From Acidimicrobiaceae bacterium (GTDB lineage: Bacteria; Actinomycetota; Acidimicrobiia; Acidimicrobiales; Aldehydirespiratoraceae): DNA of 64,000 nt. Positions 1 through 8,020 of the stretch are shown one piece after another. Both the position numbers and the translations under genes were made by a program. The stretch lies in NCBI GenBank assembly GCA_016845585.1, contig JAERSO010000140.1:1-64000 (forward strand), in the 5' to 3' direction. The notes beneath the pieces are model-generated. The model searched no databases. It saw nothing but the letters and a program-made list of their open reading frames with translations, and was not told where the DNA came from. Within the stretch, counting starts at the first letter, position 1; every line of letters begins with the position of its first letter.

Positions 1-746
1 TGGCCGAGTTCTTCGAGCTCCGGGAGCTCCTCGGTGAGGAAGAATTGATGCTCCATCGAGGACACCGCGTGCTCGAGGTTGTAGAAGTTGCCGACCTGGT
101 GCACCCGGTAGCCGCCGGCGTTGACGATGCTGTCACACTCGATGTCGCCGCGGTTGGTGTGGACGATCCATCCGTCGGTGGTCTGGGTGAGGCCGATGCA
201 GTCGGTGAACCGGTAGGCCTCGCCGCCGTTCTTGCGGCCGGCGTGTACGAGACCGACGGTCAGGCCGGTCGGGTCGATGTCGCCGTCGACCGGATCCCAG
301 AGGCCACAGGTCAGACCCGTCACATCGAGGAGCGGATGCCGCTCGGCCATCTCGCTCGGGCCGATGACCTCGAAGTCGACGCCCATGCCCTTGGCCATGC
401 CCACGAAGTGCTCATAGCCATCGCGGTCCTGCCGGTCGTAGCCGAGCCGGATCCCGCCGTCGTGGCTGCGGTAGGTGATCGGCCGGTCGGGGTCGGCTGC
501 GAGGCGGGCGTAGAGCTCACACGAGTACTTCTTGAGTCCGACCATCGTCTGAACCGTGCCGAACTGGGTGACCTGGCCAGCCGAGTGCCAGGTGGTGCCC
601 GACGCCCACTCGTCGCGCTCGATGAGCACGACGTCGCGCCATCCATGCGTTGTCAGGTGGTAGAACGTGCTCGCACCGCCCACCCCACCCCCGATCACCA
701 CGACTCGGGCGCGGGTGGGGAAGTTCTCGTAGGTGACCGCATTCAT
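1..746 (-). CDS. FAD-dependent dimethylglycine/sarcosine dehydrogenase-like oxidoreductase (3' part outside window)
   Basis: About 248 N-terminal residues are present; the gene runs off the left edge. The protein starts MNAVTYENF and has a dinucleotide-binding fold at residues 12-35 (VVVIGGGVGG, then the acidic end of strand 2, LIERDE). This is followed by the SGTTWHSAGQV signature of DAO-family amine dehydrogenases of the dimethylglycine/sarcosine type, in which FAD is often covalently bound. Such enzymes oxidatively demethylate N-methyl amino acids and pass C1 units to folate. A folate-binding (GcvT-like) C-terminal half is expected but not visible. The gene is divergent from a LysR gene, which suggests substrate-induced control. 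Substrate identity is not established. Confidence 0.85.
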   Translation of the reverse strand, partial: MNAVTYENFPTRARVVVIGGGVGGASTFYHLTTHGWRDVVLIERDEWASGTTWHSAGQVTQFGTVQTMVGLKKYSCELYARLAADPDRPITYRSHDGGIRLGYDRQDRDGYEHFVGMAKGMGVDFEVIGPSEMAERHPLLDVTGLTCGLWDPVDGDIDPTGLTVGLVHAGRKNGGEAYRFTDCIGLTQTTDGWIVHTNRGDIECDSIVNAGGYRVHQVGNFYNLEHAVSSMEHQFFLTEELPELEELG

Positions 747-802
747 GTCGCCATCCTGGGACCCCGGTCCCACCCGCACAAGGCGCAATGCTGCACGCTA
801 CG

Positions 803-819
803 CATAACAAATCGTTATG
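803..819. promoter_or_regulatory. LysR-type operator (T-N11-A dyad) in the divergent promoter
   Basis: A perfect 6-bp inverted repeat, CATAAC-N5-GTTATG, lies between the divergent oxidoreductase and LysR genes. It contains the T-N11-A core (T at 805, A at 817) expected of a LysR-family recognition site. It sits 14 bp upstream of the regulator's ATG and 56 bp upstream of the oxidoreductase start, so it is placed to control both genes. The dyad is seen directly; its assignment to this regulator is inferred from position. Confidence 0.7.
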
Positions 820-833
820 GGTACGGTGGTCGG

Positions 834-1760
834 ATGCGTCCCCTCATCTCACGCCTGCCGCAACTCCACCGGCTCGCCGTGTTCGACGCGGTGGCGACCG
901 CCGGCGACTTCACGTCGGCCGCCCGAGCGCTCGGGATCAGCCAGCCTGCCGTCTCTCGCCACATGGCGTCTCTCGCGAACGAGCTCGATGTGCAGCTGTT
1001 CGATCGGTCCGGCCGGTCGTTGGTGTTGACTGCATCCGGCCGTGCCTTGGCAGAGGCCGTCGACTCCGCGTTCGTGGGCCTGGAGCGCACCCTCACCGAA
1101 CTCGACGGACAGGCGGACACACTCGTGTTCGCCGTACAGCCCGCCATGGCCACCACATGGGTGGTCCCGCTCCTCGATCAGCTCGAGACATCGGCCGGGG
1201 CCGAGATCCGGTTGCGAATCTTCGAACGCAGCGTCGAGCTCGACGGCAGCGACTGGGACCTGGCGATCGTGCCGGGCACCGGCGACTGGCCGGGCTGGGA
1301 GTCCACCATGCTGTTCCGCGAGGCCGTTCGTCCCTTCGCCGCCCCCAGCCTCGCCGACGGGCTCGGGCTCAGTGGCGACTCATCGCCGGCTGCACTGGCG
1401 TCCCACAATCTGCTGCACATCGACGATGTCGGTCGGCCCAACATGACCTGGCTCGAATGGTTCGCCGAGGCGAGCGACGAGCCGATCACGCCCCCCGAAC
1501 CGCGGCTCCACTACAACGCCTACCCCACCGTCATCCAGGAGGCGCTGGCGGGCAACGGAATCGCTCTCGGCTGGCAGCATCTCCTGAGCGACATGGTGGA
1601 GCGGGGCCTGCTCGTACCGGTCGGCCCCATCGTCCAGCGGCGCCACGGCGGCCACCACATTTGTTGGCGCATCGGCACTGCCGACCACCGCCACGACGCG
1701 ATCGTCGAGCACCTGCACAGCGAGATCCTCGGGTCGTCGGCCTCGTTCGCCGACATCTGA
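834..1760 (+). CDS. LysR-family transcriptional regulator, GcvA-like
   Basis: 308 residues. The N-terminal winged helix-turn-helix covers about residues 5-65 (FTSAARALGISQPAVSRHMASL), followed by a periplasmic-binding-like effector domain (residues 90-300). The start is placed at the ATG just after the operator dyad; the reading frame stays open further upstream, but that part is antisense to the divergent oxidoreductase. The domain layout and the ILxHxD-like segment resemble GcvA-type regulators of amino-acid metabolism. Divergence from a dimethylglycine-dehydrogenase-like gene suggests it senses an N-methylated amino acid or glycine. No TM segments or signal peptide are seen. Confidence 0.9.
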   Translation: MRPLISRLPQLHRLAVFDAVATAGDFTSAARALGISQPAVSRHMASLANELDVQLFDRSGRSLVLTASGRALAEAVDSAFVGLERTLTELDGQADTLVFAVQPAMATTWVVPLLDQLETSAGAEIRLRIFERSVELDGSDWDLAIVPGTGDWPGWESTMLFREAVRPFAAPSLADGLGLSGDSSPAALASHNLLHIDDVGRPNMTWLEWFAEASDEPITPPEPRLHYNAYPTVIQEALAGNGIALGWQHLLSDMVERGLLVPVGPIVQRRHGGHHICWRIGTADHRHDAIVEHLHSEILGSSASFADI

Positions 1761-1801
1761 ATCACCGGGCAACTACCGTTGCCGTCATCAGCCATCCGCA
1801 G

Positions 1802-2179
1802 ATGTTCGATGATGACGATCCTGTCCTCGCCCGGCTCCGCGAGATCTGTCTGGCCCTTCCCGGAGCCGATGTGAAGGTCTCCCACGGCAGGCCGTCGTTC
1901 TTCACCAGGAAGATCTTCGCGGGCTATGGCGCGGTGGTGAAGGGCGATCATCACTCGGGCCGCTACGACCAGGCGGTCATTGTGATGCCCGACGCCGAGG
2001 AGGCACCGGCGCTCCGACAGGACGACCGCTTCTTCGTCCCTGCCTACTGGGGTCCGTCCGGCTGGCTGGGGCTCGATCTCAGCGGCGAGGTCGACTGGGA
2101 CGAAGTGGCCGAGCTCGTGGAAACGTCGTTTCGCGAGACGGCACCGAAGAAGCTGATCGCCGAACTCGACGCCCGCTGA
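1802..2179 (+). CDS. MmcQ/YjbR family protein
   Basis: 125 residues, beginning MFDDDDPVLARLREI. The sequence shows the family pattern: an early LALPGADVKVSHGRPSF stretch, a basic TRKIFAGY segment, and the C-terminal YWGPSGWLGLDL motif followed by VDWDEVAELV and a helix ending in PKKL. Members adopt a CyaY-like fold and are often called DNA-binding proteins, but their molecular role is unproven. Length matches the family. The gene starts 41 bp after the LysR stop on the same strand and may be co-transcribed, although no functional link to that regulator is evident. Confidence 0.85.
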   Translation: MFDDDDPVLARLREICLALPGADVKVSHGRPSFFTRKIFAGYGAVVKGDHHSGRYDQAVIVMPDAEEAPALRQDDRFFVPAYWGPSGWLGLDLSGEVDWDEVAELVETSFRETAPKKLIAELDAR

Positions 2180-2617
2180 GAATCGCTGGATCGCTCAGAG
2201 CTCGCACTCTGCGGCGGCCTCCCACACCTCATCCACGAGGGGGCGGCGTCGTCATGCGTTGCGGTAGAGCCAGATCTCGAGTTCGAGTCGATGGGCATCG
2301 CCACTCAGCGGAACCAGCGAACCCGACCGCACTTCGCGCTCGACTGCGGCGAAGCCCTCAGCCCGAGCCAGACTTCCGAAGCCTCAGAACAGACCGTGGT
2401 CCACGTGACCGGCCCCTACACGATCACTGCGGACGTGCCCTTCCGGTTTGCCGAGCCGTACACGGGTTTCGAGGTCATCAACGACGCCCGCAGCGTCATC
2501 GGTTGGGACGGTGAAACGGAGGTCGTCACACCGTACGACGACTGTGTGCTCGTCATGCCCAACCAGAACAACCACCAGGGACAATCGGCCGTACGATTCG
2601 GCCGACTCGTCGACTGA
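2180..2617 (+). pseudogene. C-terminal remnant of a succinylglutamate desuccinylase/aspartoacylase-like protein
   Basis: An open frame begins directly after the YjbR stop. Its last ~75 residues look coding: VVHVTGPYTITADVPF, then a FEVI/VIGWDG segment, then TPYDDCVLVMPN and GQSAVRFGRL at the end. This resembles the beta-rich C-terminal domain of AstE/AspA-type zinc hydrolases. The catalytic N-terminal half with its HxxE and H zinc ligands is absent, and the first ~40 codons before the ATG at 2291 read as a degraded sequence. I read it as a truncated gene. A short free-standing protein starting at 2291 (108 residues) is the alternative. Confidence 0.4.
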
Positions 2618-2700
2618 GGCTTGGAGTCCAGCCTTCCCGGAGAGCCTGGTGTCTGGGGCTCGTGTACGAGTCGGCGAGGGTCAGTGGATCGCGGCGCTGC

Positions 2701-3111
2701 TCAGCCGCAACACCCACCTCCGGCGTCGTCGTCGATCGCAGCCGATTCTGCCGAGACGGCCAAATCGGAGATGACGCCATGGGTCCAGCAGCCGTCGGCT
2801 CCTGCCGCTTCACGCATCGTCAGCGCGAACACGTAGGCGATCTCTGCCTCGGTGGCCCCGGCGGCCAGCGACCCGGAGAAGTGCTTGCGTACACATGGTT
2901 CTGATCGCGCTTTGATCGACAGCGCGAAGCGGATCAATTCGTCGGTCTTCGTATCCAGCGTCTGAACGCCGGCGAGGGCCCGGTCGAGACCCGCGAGCGC
3001 ATCGGTGACCGGGGCGAGATGAGTCGCCAGGAATCCCTGCGTACATCCGCCGGTGACCGTGCCGGCGGATGCGCACGCGCCGGTGGTGCTGGGCTGTTCG
3101 ATGGTTGTCAT
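2701..3111 (-). CDS. Carboxymuconolactone decarboxylase/AhpD-like protein
   Basis: 136 residues with the AhpD-fold core at about residues 45-115 (TKTDELIRFALSIKARSEPCVRKHF, then TEAEIAYVFALTMREAAG). AhpD-type proteins use an E-x2-C-x2-C-x3-H redox motif. Here only the second cysteine and the histidine remain (C-V-R-K-H); the first cysteine position is serine. A thiol peroxidase-reductase role therefore may not hold in its classical form. The C-terminus is cysteine-rich (GGGCCG), which might supply a partner thiol. It is divergent from the MalY-like gene and preceded by a good promoter. Confidence 0.85.
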   Translation of the reverse strand: MTTIEQPSTTGACASAGTVTGGCTQGFLATHLAPVTDALAGLDRALAGVQTLDTKTDELIRFALSIKARSEPCVRKHFSGSLAAGATEAEIAYVFALTMREAAGADGCWTHGVISDLAVSAESAAIDDDAGGGCCG

Positions 3112-3147
3112 GTTGCTCCCTCAGGAGGTCGAGCGGTCCGTCTCAGA

Positions 3148-3176
3148 ACGATATCCATCGATTCGACATATGTCAA
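3148..3176 (-). promoter_or_regulatory. Predicted sigma-70-type promoter for the AhpD-like gene
   Basis: On the minus strand TTGACA (3176-3171) is separated by 17 bp from TATCGT (3153-3148), which gives a near-consensus -35/-10 pair pointing at the AhpD-like start at 3111. The -35 region overlaps a perfect 10-bp palindrome, GACATATGTC (3165-3174), that could bind a dimeric regulator shared with the divergent MalY-like gene. The motifs are seen directly; their activity is inferred. Confidence 0.55.
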
Positions 3177-3198
3177 TATGATTGTTTAGACTGACGCC

Positions 3199-4368
3199 AT
3201 GAGCGAGCACAACCAGCCCCTCGTCTCGCCGACCGCCCAGGCGATCGACGACGCCAGCCTCCAGCGACACTTCGGCGGTGGCCACGACCTGCTGCCCTTG
3301 TGGATCGCCGAGCCCTACCTGGAGGTCGCACCCCCTGTCATCGAGGCGCTCCAGGATCGGGCCGCCTCGGGTTGGTACGGCTATGAGACCAGGCCCGAGG
3401 CGCTTGGCGACGCGTTCTGGACGTGGATGGACCGTCGCCACGGTTGGTCTCGACAAGGGCTCCGAACGCTGGTGAGCCCAAGCGTCGGAACCTCCATCGG
3501 AACACTCATCGAGGTGGCCACCGAGCCGGGGGACGGCGTGATCATCCAGCCACCGGTCTTCACCGATTTCAAGCCATTGGTGACGGCCAGTGAACGCAAC
3601 GCTGTGCGGAACCCGCTCGCGCTCGGTAAGGACGGATACGGATTCGATCTCGGCGGCCTCGAACAGCAAGCGATGGATCCATCGACGACCGCGCTCATCT
3701 TGTGCAACCCCCAAAACCCGGTCGGCCGAGTCTGGACCGAAGAGGAACTGACTGAGCTCGCCGGCATCTGCGCCCGCCACGACGTCTTCGTCATCGCCGA
3801 TGAGATCCACGCCGACCTGACGCTCGCCCCCCACCGGTTCACACCCTTCGCGACGGTGGCCGCTACCGCCGACGTGAAATGGGCGGCCCTCCACGGACCG
3901 ATCAAGACGTTCGGCCTGGCCGGGGTCTGCGACACCCTCGTGGTCACCGATCACGGTGATCTCACCGACCGATTCGAGTCTGTGAGTTCGCGGCTGCACC
4001 TCACCCGCAACAACGTCTTCGGCCTTGCCGCCGCGCAGGCCGCCTACCTCGAAGGCGCGGATTGGGTGGACGCCGTGCTCGCGCTGACCGCAACCAACGT
4101 GGCGATGCTCCAGGAAGGGCTCCCCGCACCGCTGCGCCTCATCGATCTCGAAGGCACCTATCTCGCCTGGCTGGATCTGCGCGGGCTCGGCCTGGAGGTT
4201 CCCGAACTCGCGACATGGCTCTCGGAATCTGCTCGGCTCGCGCTCAGCCCGGGTCACTGGTTCGGGAGAGAGGGTGCCGGATTCGCTCGCATGACGATCG
4301 CCGCTCCGACCGATCAGATCGAGGAGGCAGTCGCGAGGCTGCACACCGCTGTCGACGGCCTCGCCTGA
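3199..4368 (+). CDS. PLP-dependent aminotransferase, MalY/PatB (cystathionine beta-lyase) family
   Basis: 389 residues, fold type I PLP enzyme. Visible landmarks are the N-terminal LLPLWIAEPYLEV strand (MalY-like PLWVAD), LILCNPQNPVGRVW, VIADEIHADL, and the Schiff-base lysine K236 in PIKTFGLAG. The C-terminus has the LSPGHWFGREGAGFARM arginine segment that binds the substrate carboxylate. Family members cleave cystathionine or cysteine S-conjugates to pyruvate, ammonia and a thiol. No regulatory N-terminal domain is present. It is divergent from the AhpD-like gene. Confidence 0.88.
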   Translation: MSEHNQPLVSPTAQAIDDASLQRHFGGGHDLLPLWIAEPYLEVAPPVIEALQDRAASGWYGYETRPEALGDAFWTWMDRRHGWSRQGLRTLVSPSVGTSIGTLIEVATEPGDGVIIQPPVFTDFKPLVTASERNAVRNPLALGKDGYGFDLGGLEQQAMDPSTTALILCNPQNPVGRVWTEEELTELAGICARHDVFVIADEIHADLTLAPHRFTPFATVAATADVKWAALHGPIKTFGLAGVCDTLVVTDHGDLTDRFESVSSRLHLTRNNVFGLAAAQAAYLEGADWVDAVLALTATNVAMLQEGLPAPLRLIDLEGTYLAWLDLRGLGLEVPELATWLSESARLALSPGHWFGREGAGFARMTIAAPTDQIEEAVARLHTAVDGLA

Positions 4369-4382
4369 TGCATTCCCCGGCG

Positions 4383-5621
4383 TCAGCCGGAGCCACCGAC
4401 GATCACGGGAATCTGCCGCGGACCCCGGATCGCTCCCGCGGCCCAGGTGACGTCCGCGCCGGGCGCGAGCGTGAACTCCGGGAACCGTCGCAACCAGGTG
4501 TCGAGGCCCACGAACAGTTCGAGCCGGGCGAGGTTGGAGCCGAGGCAACGGTGAATTCCCGACCCGAAGGCCACGTGGCGGTTACGGGCGCGGCGAATGT
4601 CGACTTCGTTCGCGTTGTCGAACACCTTCGGATCCCGGCACGCGGCCGGGAAAGCCATCATGACGGTGTCGCCGGCGGACACCGACGTGTCACCGATGAC
4701 GGCGTTCTCCGTGACCGTGCGCCAGAGGCTCACCGATGCGTAGGACCGGAGGAACTCCTCGATCGCAGTCTGTAGGTCGGCCTCGCCGCTGACGAGTGCC
4801 GCGAGGTCCTCCGGATGGGTGGCAAGGTGCCAGATCGACGCCCCGAGCACACCCCATGTGGTGTCGATGCCGGCGACGAGTTGCAGCGTGAGTATGCGCC
4901 GGAGTTCGTCGTCGTCGAGTCGCTCACCCTCGATCTCGAGATGGATCAGCTCGGTGATCAGGTCATCACCGGGCTCGGCACGACGCTCGTCGATCTTGGC
5001 CCCGAAGTACTCCCCCATCTCCTGGACCACACGGATCCGGAGGTCGGGATCATTGTCACCGAGCTCGAGCCCGTGGATCCATCGACGGAACTCGTGACCG
5101 TCGTCGGTCGGGAGACCGAGAATCGCCGCGATCGTTCCCGCCGGGATGTGTGCGGCGTAGTCAGCTGACGCATCCACCGTCCCACCGGCTTCAGCCCGCT
5201 CGGCGAACCCGTCGATCAGATGGTCACAGAGCTCCTGCATATGCGGTCGCCATGACTCGACTCGTTTCGGGCTGAAGAACGGCAGCATCGACCGCCGCAC
5301 CGGAGCGTGATCGGGCGGATCGAGATGGATGGGTGCGAACTTGCCCCGCTCGACGGACCCTCCCGCGGCGACGCCGTTGTGAGCACTCGAGAACACCTGG
5401 GGATTCTGGGCGACCGTGGTGACATCCTCGTAGGTCGTGGGGAGCCAGACGCCCTCGTTGTAGCGATCGGTGTGCGCAACCGGACAACCGGAGCGCATCT
5501 CCTCCCAGATCGGGAACGGATCATTCGTCCATCGCGGATCATGGTGGTCCCAGTCCGTCGCCCAGTCTCTGACGGGCGGAACCGCCTGTTCGCTGATCTC
5601 GCGGTGGTCGATTCCGGTCAT
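4383..5621 (-). CDS. Cytochrome P450
   Basis: 412 residues, a typical soluble bacterial P450. The I-helix motif AGIDTT is at residues 250-255, the K-helix ExxR is E289-R292, and the heme-binding loop FGSGIHRCLG (352-361) carries the thiolate ligand C359. There is no membrane anchor, so it should be cytosolic and depend on an external ferredoxin and reductase; none is nearby. The start overlaps the TetR stop by 4 nt (ATGA), so the two are translationally coupled and probably co-regulated. Substrate is unknown; the sequence resembles actinobacterial CYPs that hydroxylate hydrophobic compounds. Confidence 0.95.
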   Translation of the reverse strand: MTGIDHREISEQAVPPVRDWATDWDHHDPRWTNDPFPIWEEMRSGCPVAHTDRYNEGVWLPTTYEDVTTVAQNPQVFSSAHNGVAAGGSVERGKFAPIHLDPPDHAPVRRSMLPFFSPKRVESWRPHMQELCDHLIDGFAERAEAGGTVDASADYAAHIPAGTIAAILGLPTDDGHEFRRWIHGLELGDNDPDLRIRVVQEMGEYFGAKIDERRAEPGDDLITELIHLEIEGERLDDDELRRILTLQLVAGIDTTWGVLGASIWHLATHPEDLAALVSGEADLQTAIEEFLRSYASVSLWRTVTENAVIGDTSVSAGDTVMMAFPAACRDPKVFDNANEVDIRRARNRHVAFGSGIHRCLGSNLARLELFVGLDTWLRRFPEFTLAPGADVTWAAGAIRGPRQIPVIVGGSG

Positions 5622-6256
5622 GGCTGCTCCTTGGTGAGTGAGATGAGACGTCGTTTGATGTCGAAGGCGATGTCGGGCCGTGCGGTGGTGCCGAGCACGT
5701 GCAGCGCGAGTTCAATCGCGACTGGACCGAGTTCCTCGTCGGCGAGGTGGCCGTAGGACCATGAGATCAGTGCGCCGCGCAGGCCGGTGTGGATCAGTTC
5801 GGCGAGCCTTTCGCTCGAGACCGACCCATCGAACGAGCCTTCGACGACGCGTAGGCGGTCAACGAGCATCTCCTTCAGGCTGGTGCCCAGGAAGACGCCC
5901 GGGCTCGTGTCGGTCATTGCGCCGATCGCCCGCCGGAAGGCCACCGGATCACCGGTCGTCACCTCGACGGTCCGCCAGATCAGATCGAGCACCGTCTCGA
6001 CCGGCTGCGCAGGATCGACGAGATCCGGACCGGCGGCCACGCAGGCGGCAGCGCCGTCGAGAACCGCAACCAACACCTCGTCACGGGTTCCGATCAGGTT
6101 GTACACCGTCGCCGGTGCGACACCGGCCCGTTCCGCGATGTCGACGACGATCACCTTGGCCGCCTCCCGCTCCCGCAACAGTTCACGGGTGGCTCCCACG
6201 ATCCGGTCCCTGCGCGCTTGCGCTGCGGGCGTTGCGCTCGGCCGACGTGCACTCAT
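5618..6256 (-). CDS. TetR/AcrR-family transcriptional regulator
   Basis: 212 residues. The N-terminal TetR helix-turn-helix (about residues 14-62) reads ARRDRIVGATRELL, then VIVVDIAERAGVAPATVYNLIGTRDEVL; the C-terminal ~140 residues form the ligand domain. The gene is the first of a two-gene unit with the P450 and overlaps it by 4 nt. It is divergent from a fatty acid desaturase with an imperfect dyad between them. The likely role is ligand-relieved repression of itself, the P450 and perhaps the desaturase. The ligand is unknown. Confidence 0.92.
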   Translation of the reverse strand: MSARRPSATPAAQARRDRIVGATRELLREREAAKVIVVDIAERAGVAPATVYNLIGTRDEVLVAVLDGAAACVAAGPDLVDPAQPVETVLDLIWRTVEVTTGDPVAFRRAIGAMTDTSPGVFLGTSLKEMLVDRLRVVEGSFDGSVSSERLAELIHTGLRGALISWSYGHLADEELGPVAIELALHVLGTTARPDIAFDIKRRLISLTKEQP

Positions 6257-6266
6257 CGCACGACAG

Positions 6267-6289
6267 TACTCAATTTAGAAAGCAGAGTA
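6267..6289. promoter_or_regulatory. Candidate TetR operator dyad
   Basis: TACTC (6267-6271) and GAGTA (6285-6289) are perfect 5-bp inverted arms 13 bp apart. The 23-bp total fits the size of many TetR-family operators. It starts 11 bp upstream of the TetR ATG in an unusually AT-rich stretch (AATTTAGAAAG) for this genome, in the divergent promoter region. The binding protein is inferred from position only. Confidence 0.45.
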
Positions 6290-6406
6290 AATGATGAGCC
6301 ACAGATGGGTCCGATTCTCGGACTGGCGGTGGCATTTCCCATCAGATTTGAACGCCTCTCCAATTCTTCGATACAGTCGTTGGGATCCGAGCACAGGAGA
6401 CGTGGA

Positions 6407-7333
6407 ATGGGCCTCACCGGGATCGACCGACTCAACTACGAGAAGGAGACCGTGTCGCCCTATGTGGGCGACATCGGTTGGCGAAGCGTCTTCAACGCAG
6501 CATGGGTCCTCGTCGGATTCAGTGGCACGGTCGGCCTCTATCTGGCTGAGCGACTCCCGCTCTGGGCGGCCGCGCTGTTGTCCCTGCTCTTCCTCCAGGC
6601 GGCGTACATGCCGGTTCACGAGGCCGTCCACAAGACCCTGTCCGGTGGTCGCCCGAACCTGGCGTGGCTCGATCGCGTCGTCGGCTCCGTCTGCGGGTGG
6701 CTGATGCTGGTGAGCTTCCGGGACCACGTCATCACCCACCTCATCCACCACACCCACGCCAACGACGAGCGCGACCCCGACGTACTCAACTCGAAGGGCT
6801 CACCAAGAGACATCGTGATCCGCTCGATGATCGGCATGGTCGTCTACCCCCTCGGGCCGATCATCGCGCTCATCCCCGCGCTGGGACGGCTCATTCCGGC
6901 TGCCATCCGCGAACGTCTGGTGTTGTCGGCGCAGCTCCGTGGGCCAGACGCCGTCACCCACGCTCGACGCGTTGCGATCTCCCACCTCGCCGTTCTGGTG
7001 ATGGGCACCGCGCTCGGATACGGGGCGGTCGTGTGGCTGCTGTGGTACGTGCCGGTGTGGGTCGGCCGGATCTGGTTGTCCGGCGTGTTCGCGTGGTTGC
7101 CCCACCATCCCCACGACGAGCTCGGCCGCTATCGGGACACTCGGGTGTTCACCTTCCCCGGAAGTACCTTCCTCATCCGGGGCCACGACTACCACCTCCT
7201 CCACCACATGTTCCCCCGTGTCCCGCACTATCGGTTGAAGCCACTGTGGACGGCCATGGGGCAACATCTCGTCGACCAGGGGGCACGAATCGAGGGTCGC
7301 GCTGCTCGGGAGTTCACCCCCTCGGCACCCTGA
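6407..7333 (+). CDS. Membrane fatty acid desaturase
   Basis: 308 residues, integral membrane. The ATG at 6407 has a good Shine-Dalgarno (AGGAGA, 6395-6400). Three histidine clusters that bind the di-iron centre are present: HEAVH (71-75), HLIHHTHAND (from 111) and HDYHLLHH (260-267). Hydrophobic spans lie near residues 28-68, 165-185 and 200-235. Members introduce a double bond or hydroxyl into acyl chains, or carotenoids in the beta-carotene hydroxylase branch, using ferredoxin or cytochrome b5-like donors. The divergent P450-TetR pair may belong to the same lipid-modification setting. Confidence 0.88.
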   Translation: MGLTGIDRLNYEKETVSPYVGDIGWRSVFNAAWVLVGFSGTVGLYLAERLPLWAAALLSLLFLQAAYMPVHEAVHKTLSGGRPNLAWLDRVVGSVCGWLMLVSFRDHVITHLIHHTHANDERDPDVLNSKGSPRDIVIRSMIGMVVYPLGPIIALIPALGRLIPAAIRERLVLSAQLRGPDAVTHARRVAISHLAVLVMGTALGYGAVVWLLWYVPVWVGRIWLSGVFAWLPHHPHDELGRYRDTRVFTFPGSTFLIRGHDYHLLHHMFPRVPHYRLKPLWTAMGQHLVDQGARIEGRAAREFTPSAP

Positions 7334-7357
7334 CAGCCGGCGTCGTGAGCCGGACTC

Positions 7358-7897
7358 CTAGAGACCGCGCAGCACGTGAGAGACTCGTTCACGCACAACC
7401 GGGAGCACTTCGTCTTCGAACCACGGGTTCTTGCGGAGCCAATGTTGGTTGCGAGGCGAAGGGTGGGGCAGGACGACTTGTCGAGGGAGGTAGCGCTCCC
7501 ACTCGGCAACGGTCTCGGTGAGCGTCGGCTTGCGGTCGGCGATGTAGCGCTTCTGCGCGTACATCGCGATGATCACGTCGAGTCGATCTTCCGGCAGGTG
7601 GTCGAGCACCTGCTCATGCCAGAGCGGAGCGCACTCCGGGCGGGGTGGCTTGACCCCGGAGGATGCCGATCCGGGGTAGCACAAGCCCATGGGCACGAGT
7701 GCAACCGTGTCGGGGTCGTAGAACTGATCATCACTCAGGCCGAGCCAGCGTCGAAGGGTCGCTCCGCTCGGATCGGCCCATGGAATCCCCGACTCGTGGA
7801 CCCGGCGCCCAGGGGCCTGTCCGATGATCACGATCCTGGCGGTGCTCCCGAGTTGAACGATCGGCCTCGGCTCGTGATCGAGCTGTTCCTCGCACAC
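7358..7897 (-). CDS. Uracil-DNA glycosylase superfamily protein (possible amber-interrupted 5' end)
   Basis: 179 residues from a GTG at 7897. The UDG superfamily core is clear: IVIIGQAPGRRVHESGIPW (motif A), VALVPMGLCYPG, and a C-terminal VVLPHPSPRNQHW (motif B with the catalytic-loop H-P-S). The protein would remove uracil or related lesions from DNA. In the same frame upstream, an ATG at 7948 begins MSRRQLDHLL, followed by TAG (7918-7916) and then QVRSCRVCEEQ. The latter is the usual start of the family domain, so the native gene probably ran 7948-7358 and now has an in-frame amber codon at position 11. Expression from the internal GTG would lose the first cysteine of CRVC. Confidence 0.82.
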   Translation of the reverse strand: MCEEQLDHEPRPIVQLGSTARIVIIGQAPGRRVHESGIPWADPSGATLRRWLGLSDDQFYDPDTVALVPMGLCYPGSASSGVKPPRPECAPLWHEQVLDHLPEDRLDVIIAMYAQKRYIADRKPTLTETVAEWERYLPRQVVLPHPSPRNQHWLRKNPWFEDEVLPVVRERVSHVLRGL

Positions 7898-8020
7898 ACG
7901 ACAGGAGCGGACTTGCTACAGGAGGTGATCAAGTTGCCGACGCGACATGGTCCTAGATGACTAGCTCACCAACCCGAGCCATTCGGTCATGGGGCGGTGG
8001 TCGCGGGGTTAGTGTCGGGC

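Noticed and set aside
3121-4548. Long open frames opposite or offset to real genes (e.g. minus 3121-4548, plus 58045-60192, plus 49-50 kb upstream extension of the HAD gene)
   Set aside because: They are the usual by-product of GC-rich third positions. None shows family motifs, and each lies over a gene with clear conserved domains.
7916-7918. Pyrrolysine or general amber recoding to explain the two UAG codons
   Set aside because: No pyl genes or conserved element nearby, the positions are not functional sites, and other genes here end in TAG.
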